Program-made: the position numbers and the translations under genes
Notes under the pieces: generated by a model
Database searches by the model: none
Told to the model about the DNA's origin: nothing
Seen by the model: the letters and a program-made list of their open reading frames with translations, nothing else
Part shown: positions 39,565 through 49,629 of the stretch, piece after piece
Layout: each line of letters begins with the position of its first letter
Numbering within the stretch: the first letter of the stretch is position 1
Assembly (NCBI RefSeq): GCF_014192745.1
Contig: NZ_JACHYJ010000002.1
Location: forward strand, 372,001-436,000
Direction of reading: 5' to 3'
Origin: Luteimonas sp. RC10
GTDB taxonomy: Bacteria; Pseudomonadota; Gammaproteobacteria; Xanthomonadales; Xanthomonadaceae
DNA: 64,000 nucleotides

Positions 39565-40581
39565 ATGGACCGCGCAACGCGCCGAGCGCTGAGCGCGCTG
39601 CTGCTGCTCGCTGCCGGTTCGACCGCGTGGGCCGGCACGCCGACGCCCGAGCTGCTCGATCGTGTTCCCAGCGAACAGGCGGTCGATCTGACCCGGCTGG
39701 ATTGGATCCGGCCGCGCTTCTCGCCCGATCCGGCCGAGCGCGCGCACTGGCAGGCGCTTCTAGGATGGGCCGAGGCCGCACGGCGTGCACGCACCGCGGC
39801 GCTACGTGACAGCTTGCGCACGCGCGGCGTCGACGCCGCGGCGCTCCCCGAGGCCTGCTACGGGGACCGGCGGTGCGGCTTGATCCTGGATGCGGAAGCG
39901 ACGGCGTCCGCATTCGACGACTGGCCGGCCTTCGAAGCGTCCGCCCGGGACGCGTGGCCGTACGTGCTGGGCCTGCGCCGCGCGGTGGAGATCGTGTCCC
40001 AAGTCCAGGCCCCGGCGCCGGACGCCGATGACGCCGGCACGCTGGCTGCGGACCTGCAACGGCGCGCCATCAACGACCAGATCCTGCGCTATGCCCTCGA
40101 TGGCGTGCCCGGCCGCGAGATGACGCCCGGCGATCCGCTGTACGCGACCTACGCGTTCGCGCTCGGCGACGATGTGCGCCGGCTGGACGCGGACAACGCC
40201 GCGTTCGCGGCGCAGTTGATGGGCCGTCACGACGGCTGGCCCGCGCCCACCGCACTGCCCGAACAGGCGCAGGCCCAGCTGTGGCTGCTGGTCCAGCACG
40301 CCGACCAGCGGCCTGATCTCCAGCACGCGGCGCTGCTCGCCATGCAACAGCGCCATGCCGGCGGCCCGATGCCCACCCGCTACGGCTTTCTCTACGACCG
40401 GGTCATGCTCAAGCTCGACGGCCGCCAGCGCTACGGCACCCAGGTCACCTGTATCGAGGGCCGACGCGCGCCGCAGCCGCTGGAAGATGCGGGACAGGTC
40501 GACGCGTTGCGCGCCGAGCTGAAGATGCCCCCGCTGCGTGAGTATCTCGCCCGTTTTCCGGATTGCGCCACGGCGCCGTGA
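39565..40581 (+). CDS. Exported DUF6624-family protein
   Basis: The 338-residue protein has a signal peptide (RALSALLLLAAGSTAWA, cut near residue 20). The mature protein is mostly helical and ends with the DUF6624 hallmark, a segment with YGFLYDRVMLK and QRYGTQ (residues 288-293), followed by a short tail (PPLREYLARFPDC). I recognise the family but its function is not known to me. It starts 39 nt after the precursor stop, in the same direction and without a visible terminator, so the two are probably one transcript. A role in peptide processing, immunity or target binding is possible but not shown. Confidence 0.75.
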   Translation: MDRATRRALSALLLLAAGSTAWAGTPTPELLDRVPSEQAVDLTRLDWIRPRFSPDPAERAHWQALLGWAEAARRARTAALRDSLRTRGVDAAALPEACYGDRRCGLILDAEATASAFDDWPAFEASARDAWPYVLGLRRAVEIVSQVQAPAPDADDAGTLAADLQRRAINDQILRYALDGVPGREMTPGDPLYATYAFALGDDVRRLDADNAAFAAQLMGRHDGWPAPTALPEQAQAQLWLLVQHADQRPDLQHAALLAMQQRHAGGPMPTRYGFLYDRVMLKLDGRQRYGTQVTCIEGRRAPQPLEDAGQVDALRAELKMPPLREYLARFPDCATAP

Positions 40582-40641
40582 CGCGGCGCGAAACGGGCCC
40601 GCTCACGCAGCCAGGCGCAAGCGAACCCGTGGCCTGTGCGG

Positions 40642-41544
40642 TCAATCGAGGTCGCGGACGCCGAGTTCGTCAAGCGCATTGCGCATCAGCGCCGCGGCCG
40701 GCTCGCTGAGCTTTTCGTTGTCGAGCGCGTAACGGATCGTCGCCTCGATCAGCCCCAGGTGCGTGCCGCAGTCGAAGCGCGTGCCGCGGAAGCGGTAGGC
40801 ATGCACCGGCTTTTCGGCGAGCAGGGCCGAAATGGCGTCGGTGAGCTGGATTTCCCCGCCCGCCCCCGGCTGGGTCTGCTCGAGCAGCGCGAAGATGCGT
40901 CCATCGAGCACATAGCGGCCAACGACCGCCAGCGTGCTCGGTGCGTCCTCGGGCTTGGGCTTCTCGACCATCGAGTGGATGCGGCCATGCCGACCCTCGA
41001 ACGCATCGGTGGCCACGATGCCGTAGCTGGCGGTCTTCTCCGGCGGCACGTCCTGCACCGCGATCATGCTCGCACCGGTCTGCGCGTGCGCATCGGCCAT
41101 CTGCTTGAGCGCGCCGTCGCCGCCCCGGTTCCACAACAGGTCGTCGGGCAGCATCACCGCGAACGGCTCGTCGCCGACCACCGGTCGCGCACACAGGACC
41201 GCATCGCCCAGGCCACGCGCCTCGGGCTGGGTCACGAAGATCGCGCGGACCCCGTCGGGCAGCGGCCGGCGCACCTTCTCCAGCAGTTCGTGCTTGCCCG
41301 ACGCCTCGAGCCGGTCTTCGAGCTCGTAGGCCTTGTCGAAGTAGTCGCCGATGGCGTGCTTGTAGCGGTTGGTGACGAACACCAGTGTGTCGCAACCGGC
41401 CTCGATCGCCTCGTCCACCGCGTACTGGATCAGCGGGCGATCGACGATCGGCAGCATTTCCTTGGGAACGGTCTTGGTCGCGGGCAGAAACCGCGTTCCC
41501 AGGCCGGCGACGGGAAACACCGCCTTTCGAATCCTTTGCGTCAT
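40642..41544 (-). CDS. galU: GalU, UTP-glucose-1-phosphate uridylyltransferase
   Basis: The 300-residue nucleotidyltransferase makes UDP-glucose from UTP and glucose-1-phosphate. It starts with the nucleotide-binding loop AVFPVAGLGTRFLPATKTVPKEMLP and has VEKPKPEDAPS, LPDDLLW and GTRFDCGTHLGLIEA, all standard. UDP-glucose feeds lipopolysaccharide core, capsule and exopolysaccharide synthesis. Its start overlaps the stop of the upstream dehydratase gene by 4 nt. It is convergent with the DUF6624 gene, 60 nt away. Confidence 0.97.
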   Translation of the reverse strand: MTQRIRKAVFPVAGLGTRFLPATKTVPKEMLPIVDRPLIQYAVDEAIEAGCDTLVFVTNRYKHAIGDYFDKAYELEDRLEASGKHELLEKVRRPLPDGVRAIFVTQPEARGLGDAVLCARPVVGDEPFAVMLPDDLLWNRGGDGALKQMADAHAQTGASMIAVQDVPPEKTASYGIVATDAFEGRHGRIHSMVEKPKPEDAPSTLAVVGRYVLDGRIFALLEQTQPGAGGEIQLTDAISALLAEKPVHAYRFRGTRFDCGTHLGLIEATIRYALDNEKLSEPAAALMRNALDELGVRDLD

Positions 41545-43460
41545 GGTTGTCTCGCGTGTCGTGGGGGAAAGGCGACGATGGTCGCTGTGGTACTGGTGCG
41601 CTGCAGTGTCGCATCCGCGGCGGCCGGCTTGAACTCGGGCACGGCGTCGCGCAGCGTTGCCCCCAGTTGCTCGAGGTCGTAGCGCGCGACGCCATCCTCG
41701 AGGCGCGCCAGCGCCGCGGCCAGCTTGTCGGGATGCACGGGACGCGCCTCGGCCTGCAGGATCTTCGGATGCACGGTGGGCCGGTAGCGTTCGTCGGCGT
41801 GGAACAGGGTCTCGTGCAGCTTTTCGCCTGGACGCAACCCAGAGTAGACGATCGCGACATCGCGGCCGGGTTGCTTGCCGCCGAGGCGGATCATCTGCTC
41901 GGCCAGCAGGCGGATCGAGACCGGCTCGCCCATATCGAGCGTGTAGACGGCCTGCGAGGCACCGATCGCGACCGATTGCATGATCAGCTGGCAGGCCTCG
42001 GGAATGGTCATGAAGTAGCGGGTCACCTCGGGATCGGTGACCGTCACCGGGCCACCGCGCCGGATCTGTTCGCGGAACAGCGGCACCACGCTGCCGGCCG
42101 AGTCGAGCACATTGCCGAAGCGCACGGTCACAAAGCCGGTCCCGCCGGCGCTCGCCAGGTCCTGGCAGACCATCTCGGCCAGGCGCTTGGTCGCACCGAG
42201 GACGTTGACCGGATCGACTGCCTTGTCGGTGGAGATCAACACGAACGTGCTCGCGCCGTGCTCGACCGCCGCACGGGCGACATTGCGGGTGGCCAGCACA
42301 TTGTTGCGCACGCCCTCGCGCAATTGCTGCTCCAGGACCGGCACCTGCTTGTAGGCCGCGGCATGGAAAACCGCATCTGGCGACGACAGCCGCATCGCGT
42401 GCCCCATCACCGCGGGATCGCCACAGTCGCCGAGCACGGGCGTGACCCGGATATGCGGAAAATCACGCCGCAGTTCGGCCTCGATGCGGGTCAGCGCGAG
42501 TTCGTCGATCTCCACCAGCGCGATCTGCGCGGCGCCATGGCGCGCGCACTGCCGGCACAGTTCCGAGCCGATCGAACCGCCGGCACCGGTCACCAGCACG
42601 CAGCGCCCGCGCAACCAACCACGGATCGCCTTCCAGTCCGGCAGCACCGGCTTGCGCCCGAGCAGATCCTCGATCGCGACTTCCTTCAGTTCGCCCGGCA
42701 GCGAGCGGCCTTCGAGCAGGTCGTCGAGCCGGGGCACGGTCCGGAACGGCAGCGCCGTCCGTTCGCAGGCCGCGACCACGCGGCGCATCGCCGCGGCATC
42801 GGCCGACGGCATCGCGATCACCAGCAGCTTGGCGGCGGTCTCCGGCGCGATCCGCTCCACGTCCTCGACCCGGCCGAGCACCGGCACGCCCTGCAACTGG
42901 CTGCCGCGCAGTTTCGGCGCGTCGTCGAGGAACCCGACCGGATCGTAGGCGCCGGTCCGGCGCAGATCGCGCACCAGGGTCTCGCCGGCCTGACCGGCCC
43001 CAAGGATCAGCACCCGGGTCGCGGTCTGGTCCAGCCGCACGCTGCCGTGGTCCTTCCAGGCCCGGTACAGAAGCCGGGGCATGCCCAGCAACGCTGCCAG
43101 CAGCAACGGGTAGACGATCAGCACGCTGCGCGGGACGAGATCGAGCCGGTTGTAGACGAACAGCACCAGCAGGATCGCGAGCAGGCCCAGCACCGACGCC
43201 TTCACGATGTTGAGCAGATCCGGAATGCTGGCGAAACGCCACACGCCGCGGTACAGGCCCACGCGCCAGAAGATCACGCCTTGCGCGATCAGGATCAGCG
43301 CAACCTCAACCGACACCGGCGAGAAGGCGGGCGCCAGTGCCATGACCGAGAGACGGAACTGGTGCAGGCCGACCCAGCACAGCCACACCATGGCCAGATC
43401 GTGCACGACCACCGCCACGCGGGGTCCCAGGACGCCGAGGCGGGTCCTTACATCATGCAT
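41541..43460 (-). CDS. WbpM/CapD-type membrane nucleotide-sugar 4,6-dehydratase
   Basis: The 639-residue protein has four N-terminal membrane helices (about 12-120), a first Rossmann-like domain (about 145-270, RVLILGAGQAGETLVRDL), and a C-terminal SDR domain (about 285-600) with VLVTGAGGSIGSELCRQ. The catalytic segment reads STDKAVDPVNVLGATKR. In WbpM-type enzymes the usual Tyr of the Y-x-x-x-K pair is replaced by Met; here that position is Leu. The family converts UDP-GlcNAc to the 4-keto-6-deoxy sugar for O-antigen or capsule. It sits between the WecA-like transferase and galU. Confidence 0.9.
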   Translation of the reverse strand: MHDVRTRLGVLGPRVAVVVHDLAMVWLCWVGLHQFRLSVMALAPAFSPVSVEVALILIAQGVIFWRVGLYRGVWRFASIPDLLNIVKASVLGLLAILLVLFVYNRLDLVPRSVLIVYPLLLAALLGMPRLLYRAWKDHGSVRLDQTATRVLILGAGQAGETLVRDLRRTGAYDPVGFLDDAPKLRGSQLQGVPVLGRVEDVERIAPETAAKLLVIAMPSADAAAMRRVVAACERTALPFRTVPRLDDLLEGRSLPGELKEVAIEDLLGRKPVLPDWKAIRGWLRGRCVLVTGAGGSIGSELCRQCARHGAAQIALVEIDELALTRIEAELRRDFPHIRVTPVLGDCGDPAVMGHAMRLSSPDAVFHAAAYKQVPVLEQQLREGVRNNVLATRNVARAAVEHGASTFVLISTDKAVDPVNVLGATKRLAEMVCQDLASAGGTGFVTVRFGNVLDSAGSVVPLFREQIRRGGPVTVTDPEVTRYFMTIPEACQLIMQSVAIGASQAVYTLDMGEPVSIRLLAEQMIRLGGKQPGRDVAIVYSGLRPGEKLHETLFHADERYRPTVHPKILQAEARPVHPDKLAAALARLEDGVARYDLEQLGATLRDAVPEFKPAAADATLQRTSTTATIVAFPPRHARQP

Positions 43461-43466
43461 CGGGAT

Positions 43467-44471
43467 TCATCCTTGAGGGCAACGTTGCCCGGCGAGCAAG
43501 CGGACGCGGGCCGCGCACCAGACGGAGACAATGAGCAAATACCATGCGACCAAGGCTCCGATGATAACCGGGCGACCGTGCCCGGCGAGCAATCCGCACG
43601 CCAGCACCCCGACCATCGACAGCGCCGCATAGCCTGCGGCGACCCTCGCATGCGGATGCCCGGCCTGCACGGCGCGCTGGTAGACATGCTGCACATGCGG
43701 CGTCCACCAGCGTTCGCCGCGCAGCATGCGTGAAACGAGTGTCAACGACGCGTCAATCAGGAACGGCGCCAGCGGAAAACCCAGCGCCCAGACCGCAGGG
43801 TGACCGATCTCCAGCGACGTTGCCGCGATCAGGCCCGCCAGCACGAAGCCGAGGCTGCCGCTGCCGACATCGCCCAGGAAGATCCGCGCCGTCGGGCAGT
43901 TGAACGGCAGAAAGCCGCCACACGCGGCCAGCAGTGCGATCGCCAGCATGCCGGCCCCGCCCCAGGCCCCGGCGGCCCACACAACGGCCAGGGCCGCCAG
44001 CATCGCCTGGCTCGTCGCGATGCCGTCGATCCCGTCCATGAAGTTCCAGACATTGATCAGGCCGACCGCCAGCACGAACACCGCCGCGCCCCACCATAGC
44101 GGCTGACCGGCATGGACCACCGCGACCGCCAACAACGCCCCGGCGATCGCGTGGACCGCCAGCCTGGACCACGGCGACAACGGCCGGTGGTCGTCGACCC
44201 AACCAATGCCGGCAACCAGCACCAAGCCGGCCAGCAAGGCCAGGGGCACGCCGGGGAAGGCCGCCTGCCAGGCCGTCCATGCGAACACGCCCAGCATCAC
44301 GACCACGATTGCGATACCGCCGCCACGCGGGGTGGGCACCACGTGGCTGCGCCGTTCGCCCGGGGCGTCGAGCAACTGGCGCGAGAGCGCATAGCGACGC
44401 GCCAGCCAGGTCCCCGCCAACGCCGAGACCAGGGCCAGGGCGGCGACTGCGATGAGCGCCTGCGGCTGCAC
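43467..44471 (-). CDS. WecA/WbpL-like undecaprenyl-phosphate glycosyl-1-phosphate transferase
   Basis: The 334-residue polytopic membrane protein belongs to the MraY/WecA family. It has about ten hydrophobic helices, the cytoplasmic loop motif SHVVPTPRGGG near residue 42, GWVDDHRPLSPW (about 88-100, the Mg-binding DD), NVWNFMDGIDG (about 145-155) and IFLGDVGSGSLGF (about 203). It loads a sugar phosphate on undecaprenyl phosphate to start O-antigen or capsule assembly. It starts with GTG immediately after the lapB stop. It is shorter than MraY and has WbpL-like motifs, so peptidoglycan synthesis is unlikely. Confidence 0.91.
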   Translation of the reverse strand: MQPQALIAVAALALVSALAGTWLARRYALSRQLLDAPGERRSHVVPTPRGGGIAIVVVMLGVFAWTAWQAAFPGVPLALLAGLVLVAGIGWVDDHRPLSPWSRLAVHAIAGALLAVAVVHAGQPLWWGAAVFVLAVGLINVWNFMDGIDGIATSQAMLAALAVVWAAGAWGGAGMLAIALLAACGGFLPFNCPTARIFLGDVGSGSLGFVLAGLIAATSLEIGHPAVWALGFPLAPFLIDASLTLVSRMLRGERWWTPHVQHVYQRAVQAGHPHARVAAGYAALSMVGVLACGLLAGHGRPVIIGALVAWYLLIVSVWCAARVRLLAGQRCPQG

Positions 44472-45650
44472 TCAGACCACGGCGTAGTTCAGCAGCGGCT
44501 TGATCGTGCCCCACTCCTTGCAGCTGGGACACTGCCAGTGATGGCTGCGCGCGCCAAAACCGCACTGCTTGCAGCGATAGCTGGGATTGCGCACCAGCAA
44601 CTGCTCGGTGATCAGCCGCAGCTCCTGCAGCGTGCCGGCATGGTCGACGCCGTCGGCAAGCGTGAGATCGATCAGCGCCGCCTCGCCGCGGACCGACGGC
44701 CGGTCCTTGAGCTGGCGCGCCAGGTAGGTGCGCGCCGCATGCACGCCCTCCTCCTGTTCGACCAGCCGGGTGAGCGCCAGGACCGGCGCCACGCCCGGGT
44801 AGTGCTCGGTCATCTGCGACAGGAAGTTGCGCGCACCGGGCGTGTCGCCGACCCGCTCGTAGGCGGCCAGCAGCGGCCCGAGGATCTCGGGCAGGAAATC
44901 GGGATCGTGGCGGGCTGCGCGCTCGAACGCGCGGATCGCCGCGACATCGTTGCCGGCATCGATCTCGATCCGGCCCTCGAGGATGCCGGCGCGCACCGAG
45001 CCCGAATCCGCGGCATACGCGCGCGCGACCGCCGCACGCGCCTCGTCGGGGTTACCGGCCGAGCGATGGCGATCGGCCAGCTCGCATTCGAACTGCGCGA
45101 TCAGCTTGCCCATCGGTTCGCCGGTCGCCGCTTCGTAGCGGGTGGCATTCTCGATCGCCTTCGCCCAGTCGCGCTCGGCCTGGTAGATGCCGATCAGGTG
45201 GCGCAGCGCATGCGGCGCCCGCTGGTCGATGCGGGCCAGATCGCTGAACACCGTTTCGGCGCGGTCGAGCAAGCCGGACTTCATGTAGTCCTCGCCTAGT
45301 GCCAGCAGCGCCTGCACCTTCTGCTGGTCGTTGAGATCGGGACGCTGCACCAGCCCCTGGTGCAGGCGGATCGCACGATCGACCTCGCCGCGCCGACGGA
45401 ACAGATGGCCAAGCGCGACCTGGGTCTCGAACGTGTCCTTGTCGAGCTCGGCGATGTGCAGAAACAGCTCGATCGCCTTGTCGGGCTGTTCGTTGAGCAG
45501 GTAGTTGAGACCGCGGAAATAGGTCGTCGACAGCCGACTGACCTGGGTATCGCTGTGCCGCTCGCCGCCGCGTCGCCCGATCACCCAGCCGCTGAGCGCC
45601 GCGATCGGCAGCAGAAGGAAGAACCAGAACCACTCGGTGACAAACGCCAT
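44472..45650 (-). CDS. lapB: LapB, lipopolysaccharide assembly regulator
   Basis: The 392-residue protein has one N-terminal membrane helix (WFWFFLLLPIAALSGWVIG), about nine TPR motifs facing the cytoplasm (about 35-350), and a C-terminal rubredoxin-like metal site formed by YRCKQCGFG and WQCPSCKEWG. This is the LapB (YciM) architecture. In E. coli it binds FtsH and drives degradation of LpxC to control LPS synthesis. There is no room for lapA between ihfB and lapB (181 nt), although LapA is usually the preceding gene. A 9-bp hairpin (45726-45751) sits in its 5' leader. Confidence 0.95.
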   Translation of the reverse strand: MAFVTEWFWFFLLLPIAALSGWVIGRRGGERHSDTQVSRLSTTYFRGLNYLLNEQPDKAIELFLHIAELDKDTFETQVALGHLFRRRGEVDRAIRLHQGLVQRPDLNDQQKVQALLALGEDYMKSGLLDRAETVFSDLARIDQRAPHALRHLIGIYQAERDWAKAIENATRYEAATGEPMGKLIAQFECELADRHRSAGNPDEARAAVARAYAADSGSVRAGILEGRIEIDAGNDVAAIRAFERAARHDPDFLPEILGPLLAAYERVGDTPGARNFLSQMTEHYPGVAPVLALTRLVEQEEGVHAARTYLARQLKDRPSVRGEAALIDLTLADGVDHAGTLQELRLITEQLLVRNPSYRCKQCGFGARSHHWQCPSCKEWGTIKPLLNYAVV

Positions 45651-45802
45651 GGATCACGCTCCATCAGGAAGGTCGTCTTGCGTCCACGTCGCGCGGCGCG
45701 GCCGACACACGCGACCACGGCATCGCGACGACGGTCGACGGGCCGTCGTCGATCCTAACCGCTCGGGGATCGGCGGTGCCAACCATCTGCGGCGGCACCG
45801 GG

Positions 45803-45831
45803 AAGAAAGAAAACGGCGCGCCTTGGCGCGC
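45803..45831 (-). terminator. Intrinsic terminator after ihfB
   Basis: Directly after the ihfB stop the minus strand forms GCGCGCC-AA-GGCGCGC, a perfect 7-bp stem with a 2-nt loop (45816-45831). It is followed by a T-rich tail (GTTTTCTTTCTT). It separates the rpsA-ihfB transcript from lapB. Confidence 0.8.
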
Positions 45832-46134
45832 TCACTCGTCCGCGGGCAGCGGTTGCACGTCGCTGACGCGATCGCGCAGTTCCTTGCCCGGCTTGAAATG
45901 CGGGACGTGCTTGCCCGGCAGCGCCACAGCGTCGCCGGTCTTGGGATTGCGGCCGGTACGCGGTGGACGGAAATGCAGCGAGAAGCTGCCAAAGCCACGG
46001 ACCTCGATGCGATCGCCCGCCGCCAACGCGCCGCCCATCATTTCGAGCATGGCCTTGACCGCCAGGTCGACGTCCTCGCCCTTGAGGTGGGCCTGCCGCT
46101 GGGTCAGCAGCTCGATGAGTTCCGACTTCGTCAT
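45832..46134 (-). CDS. ihfB: Integration host factor, beta subunit
   Basis: The 100-residue HU/IHF protein has the DNA-minor-groove arm [10 protein letters not shown] (about 61-70) with the intercalating Pro, [14 protein letters not shown], and [10 protein letters not shown]. Its start [10 protein letters not shown] and length match IhfB (94 in E. coli) better than HU (about 90, different start). It pairs with IhfA, encoded elsewhere, and sharply bends DNA. It sits directly after rpsA on the same strand, the usual gammaproteobacterial order, and is followed by a terminator. Confidence 0.96.
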   Translation of the reverse strand: MTKSELIELLTQRQAHLKGEDVDLAVKAMLEMMGGALAAGDRIEVRGFGSFSLHFRPPRTGRNPKTGDAVALPGKHVPHFKPGKELRDRVSDVQPLPADE

Positions 46135-46197
46135 GTCTCTGTTTGCAGATGCGCAAACGCCGGCCCGGGGACGACCCCCGGACCGGCGCCGAACGCA

Positions 46198-47886
<1,689 letters not shown>

Positions 47887-48150
47887 TTGGTGAATACCTG
47901 GTTGATGTCGGACCGGGCCGGCCAGCGACGAAGCGCGGTACCGTCAGGTCCACCCGTTGATCGGCCGTCGCGGGATTGCAGGGCCGTGAGTGTTGGCATG
48001 GAAGAACACCCGGCGCCGCGCCTTGGGCGCGATGCCGGAACCGTTGGAGCGATGACGCGGTGTTGCGGCTGCGGCATGCGACCGGACGCTCCGTCCGGGG
48101 GCACGCGACTGCTGGGCGCGCCGGCGACAGCAGGCGCGCCGGACCGGGGT

Positions 48151-48831
48151 TCAGTCCATGCGCGCCGGCAGCAGCGCCAGCACCTGCGCCACGACGGCCT
48201 CGATGCCCAGGCCGGTGGTGTCGATGCGGACGGCCTCCTCGGCCGGCCGCAACGGCGCCACTGCGCGGCTGGCATCGCGGGCGTCACGCGCGAGGATCTC
48301 GCGCAGCAGACCGTCCATTGTCACCGAAACCCCCTTGCCCTTCAACTGTTTATAGCGACGCTCGGCGCGCTCCTCGGCGCTCGCGGTCAGAAACACCTTC
48401 CAGCGCGCGTCGGGAAAGATGACCGTGCCCATGTCGCGCCCGTCGGCGACCAGTCCCGGCGGCGTCCTGAATGCGCGCTGCCGGTCCTTGAGCGCCGCAC
48501 GGACCTCGGGAATGGCCGCGATCGCCGAGGCCGCCGCCCCCGCGGTCTCGGTCCGGAGCTCGTCGGTGGCGTCGTGCCCGTTGACGATCACCCGCGGCTC
48601 GCCAAAGGCATCGTCACGGAAGGCGATCGTGGTATCGAAGGCGCAGCGCACCAGCGCGCCGGCATCCCCCAGATCGAGATCGGCCCAGCCGGCCGACACG
48701 GCGACCGCCCGATACAAGGCCCCCGAGTCCAGGTAATGCCAGCCCAGCCGCTGCGCGACCGCCCGGCTGATCGTGCCCTTGCCCGACCCGGAGGGCCCGT
48801 CGATCGTCAACACTGGCACCTCGGCCGTCAT
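48151..48831 (-). CDS. cmk: Cytidylate kinase
   Basis: The 226-residue enzyme phosphorylates CMP and dCMP using ATP. It has the P-loop [19 protein letters not shown] (about 8-26), the CMP-binding [12 protein letters not shown] (about 33-44), and [15 protein letters not shown] (about 127-141), where the GRDIGTV-type motif is standard. Length matches E. coli (227). The ATG at 48831 starts [13 protein letters not shown]; the frame is open further upstream but without homology. It is divergent from the bL36 gene. Confidence 0.97.
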   Translation of the reverse strand: MTAEVPVLTIDGPSGSGKGTISRAVAQRLGWHYLDSGALYRAVAVSAGWADLDLGDAGALVRCAFDTTIAFRDDAFGEPRVIVNGHDATDELRTETAGAAASAIAAIPEVRAALKDRQRAFRTPPGLVADGRDMGTVIFPDARWKVFLTASAEERAERRYKQLKGKGVSVTMDGLLREILARDARDASRAVAPLRPAEEAVRIDTTGLGIEAVVAQVLALLPARMD

Positions 48832-48869
48832 AATGCGTCTCCTGCGCAGGCGCCCGAGGGCCCAAGCGC

Positions 48870-48899
48870 TTGAATCAGGTGGAAATAAGCCGCTAGAAT
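48870..48899 (+). promoter_or_regulatory. Promoter of the bL36 gene
   Basis: TTGAAT (48870-48875) and TAGAAT (48894-48899) are 18 bp apart. Transcription would start near 48906, 33 nt before the ATG. I see no AT-rich Zur-type palindrome around it. Confidence 0.72.
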
Positions 48900-48938
48900 A
48901 GCCGGCTTGCCGTTCGTATCCCATCCCAGAGGTTTGTC

Positions 48939-49064
48939 ATGAAGGTCCTGTCGTCCCTGAAGTCGGCGAAGACCCGCCACCGCGATTGCAAGGTTGTGCG
49001 TCGCCGCGGCAAGGTCTTCGTGATCTGCAAGTCCAATCCCCGCTTCAAGGCGCGTCAGCGCTAA
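48939..49064 (+). CDS. ykgO: 50S ribosomal protein bL36, zinc-independent type B
   Basis: This 41-residue gene encodes a protein starting [18 protein letters not shown] and ending [12 protein letters not shown]. It matches the YkgO (bL36B) type, which keeps only two cysteines (Cys17, Cys30) of the four zinc ligands found in RpmJ (C-x2-C...C...H); the first ligand position is lost and the last is replaced. It binds 23S rRNA in the large subunit. The two-base AGAGG-like site and a clear promoter precede it. A hairpin follows at 49146. Confidence 0.95.
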
Positions 49065-49145
49065 GAGCGAGGCGGAGCACGCGCGCCCCGGCGCCGCGGT
49101 GTTCCGGCAATTCTGCGCCAGCCCTGCGGGCCGGGCGCGGCACGC

Positions 49146-49169
49146 AAGGGCCGCAGCGATGCGGCCCTT
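49146..49169 (+). terminator. Hairpin downstream of the bL36 gene
   Basis: AAGGGCCGC (49146-49154) pairs perfectly with GCGGCCCTT (49161-49169) around the loop AGCGAT. There is no T-run, so it is a weaker terminator candidate 82 nt after the bL36 stop. Confidence 0.5.
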
Positions 49170-49280
49170 CGTCGTATCGGCGCCGGCCGCATGCAGCGCC
49201 ATCGCAGGCCGTCTGCTACACCGCCGCCATGCGGCCGGGTTCCCGGCCACGCCTTCCCGTTCGCAGGCCAGGAGTCCGTC

Positions 49281-49625
49281 ATGTCGCGTTCCCCCGTCAC
49301 GATGTTCGCAGCCGCCGCGCTGGGCGCCACCTTGTTGCTCGGCACCGCACCGGCCACGGCCGACACCCTGCTGGTCGACCGCAGCCGACAGCCAGCCGGG
49401 TTGGCGGTCCCCGCACGCGGCATGACGATGGCGCAGGTCGAAGCCGACTTCGGCGCGCCATCCGAACGGCTCGAACCGCGCGGTGGGCAGAAGCGGCAAT
49501 GGCCGACGATCCACCGCTGGGTCTATCCCGCCTTCACCGTCTATTTCGAGCGCAACCGGGTCGTCGACACGGTCGCCAATCGCGCGACCGCGTCCGAGAT
49601 CGGCCCCAAGCCCGCCATCCGTTGA
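49281..49625 (+). CDS. Small exported protein of unknown function, BamE-like motif
   Basis: The 114-residue protein has a signal peptide (MFAAAALGATLLLGTAPATA, cut near residue 27). The mature part has VPARGMTMAQVEADFGAP, a G-M-x3-QV-x3-FG-x-P motif shared with the BamE/SmpA fold, and HRWVYPAFTVYFERNRVVDTV, which I recognise as a conserved family in Pseudomonas and Xanthomonas. Function is not known. GGAG is placed 8 nt before the ATG at 49281. It ends 4 nt before the aguA start, so the two are likely co-transcribed. Confidence 0.8.
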   Translation: MSRSPVTMFAAAALGATLLLGTAPATADTLLVDRSRQPAGLAVPARGMTMAQVEADFGAPSERLEPRGGQKRQWPTIHRWVYPAFTVYFERNRVVDTVANRATASEIGPKPAIR

Positions 49626-49629
49626 GTCC

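Noticed and set aside
45726-45751. 9-bp hairpin in the lapB leader as a riboswitch
   Set aside because: A single stem of CGACGACGG type is too simple to call a riboswitch; it is noted in the lapB entry only.
48116-48145. Short direct repeat of GCGCGCCGG between cmk and rpsA
   Set aside because: Nine bases of pure GC repeated twice is expected by chance at this base composition.
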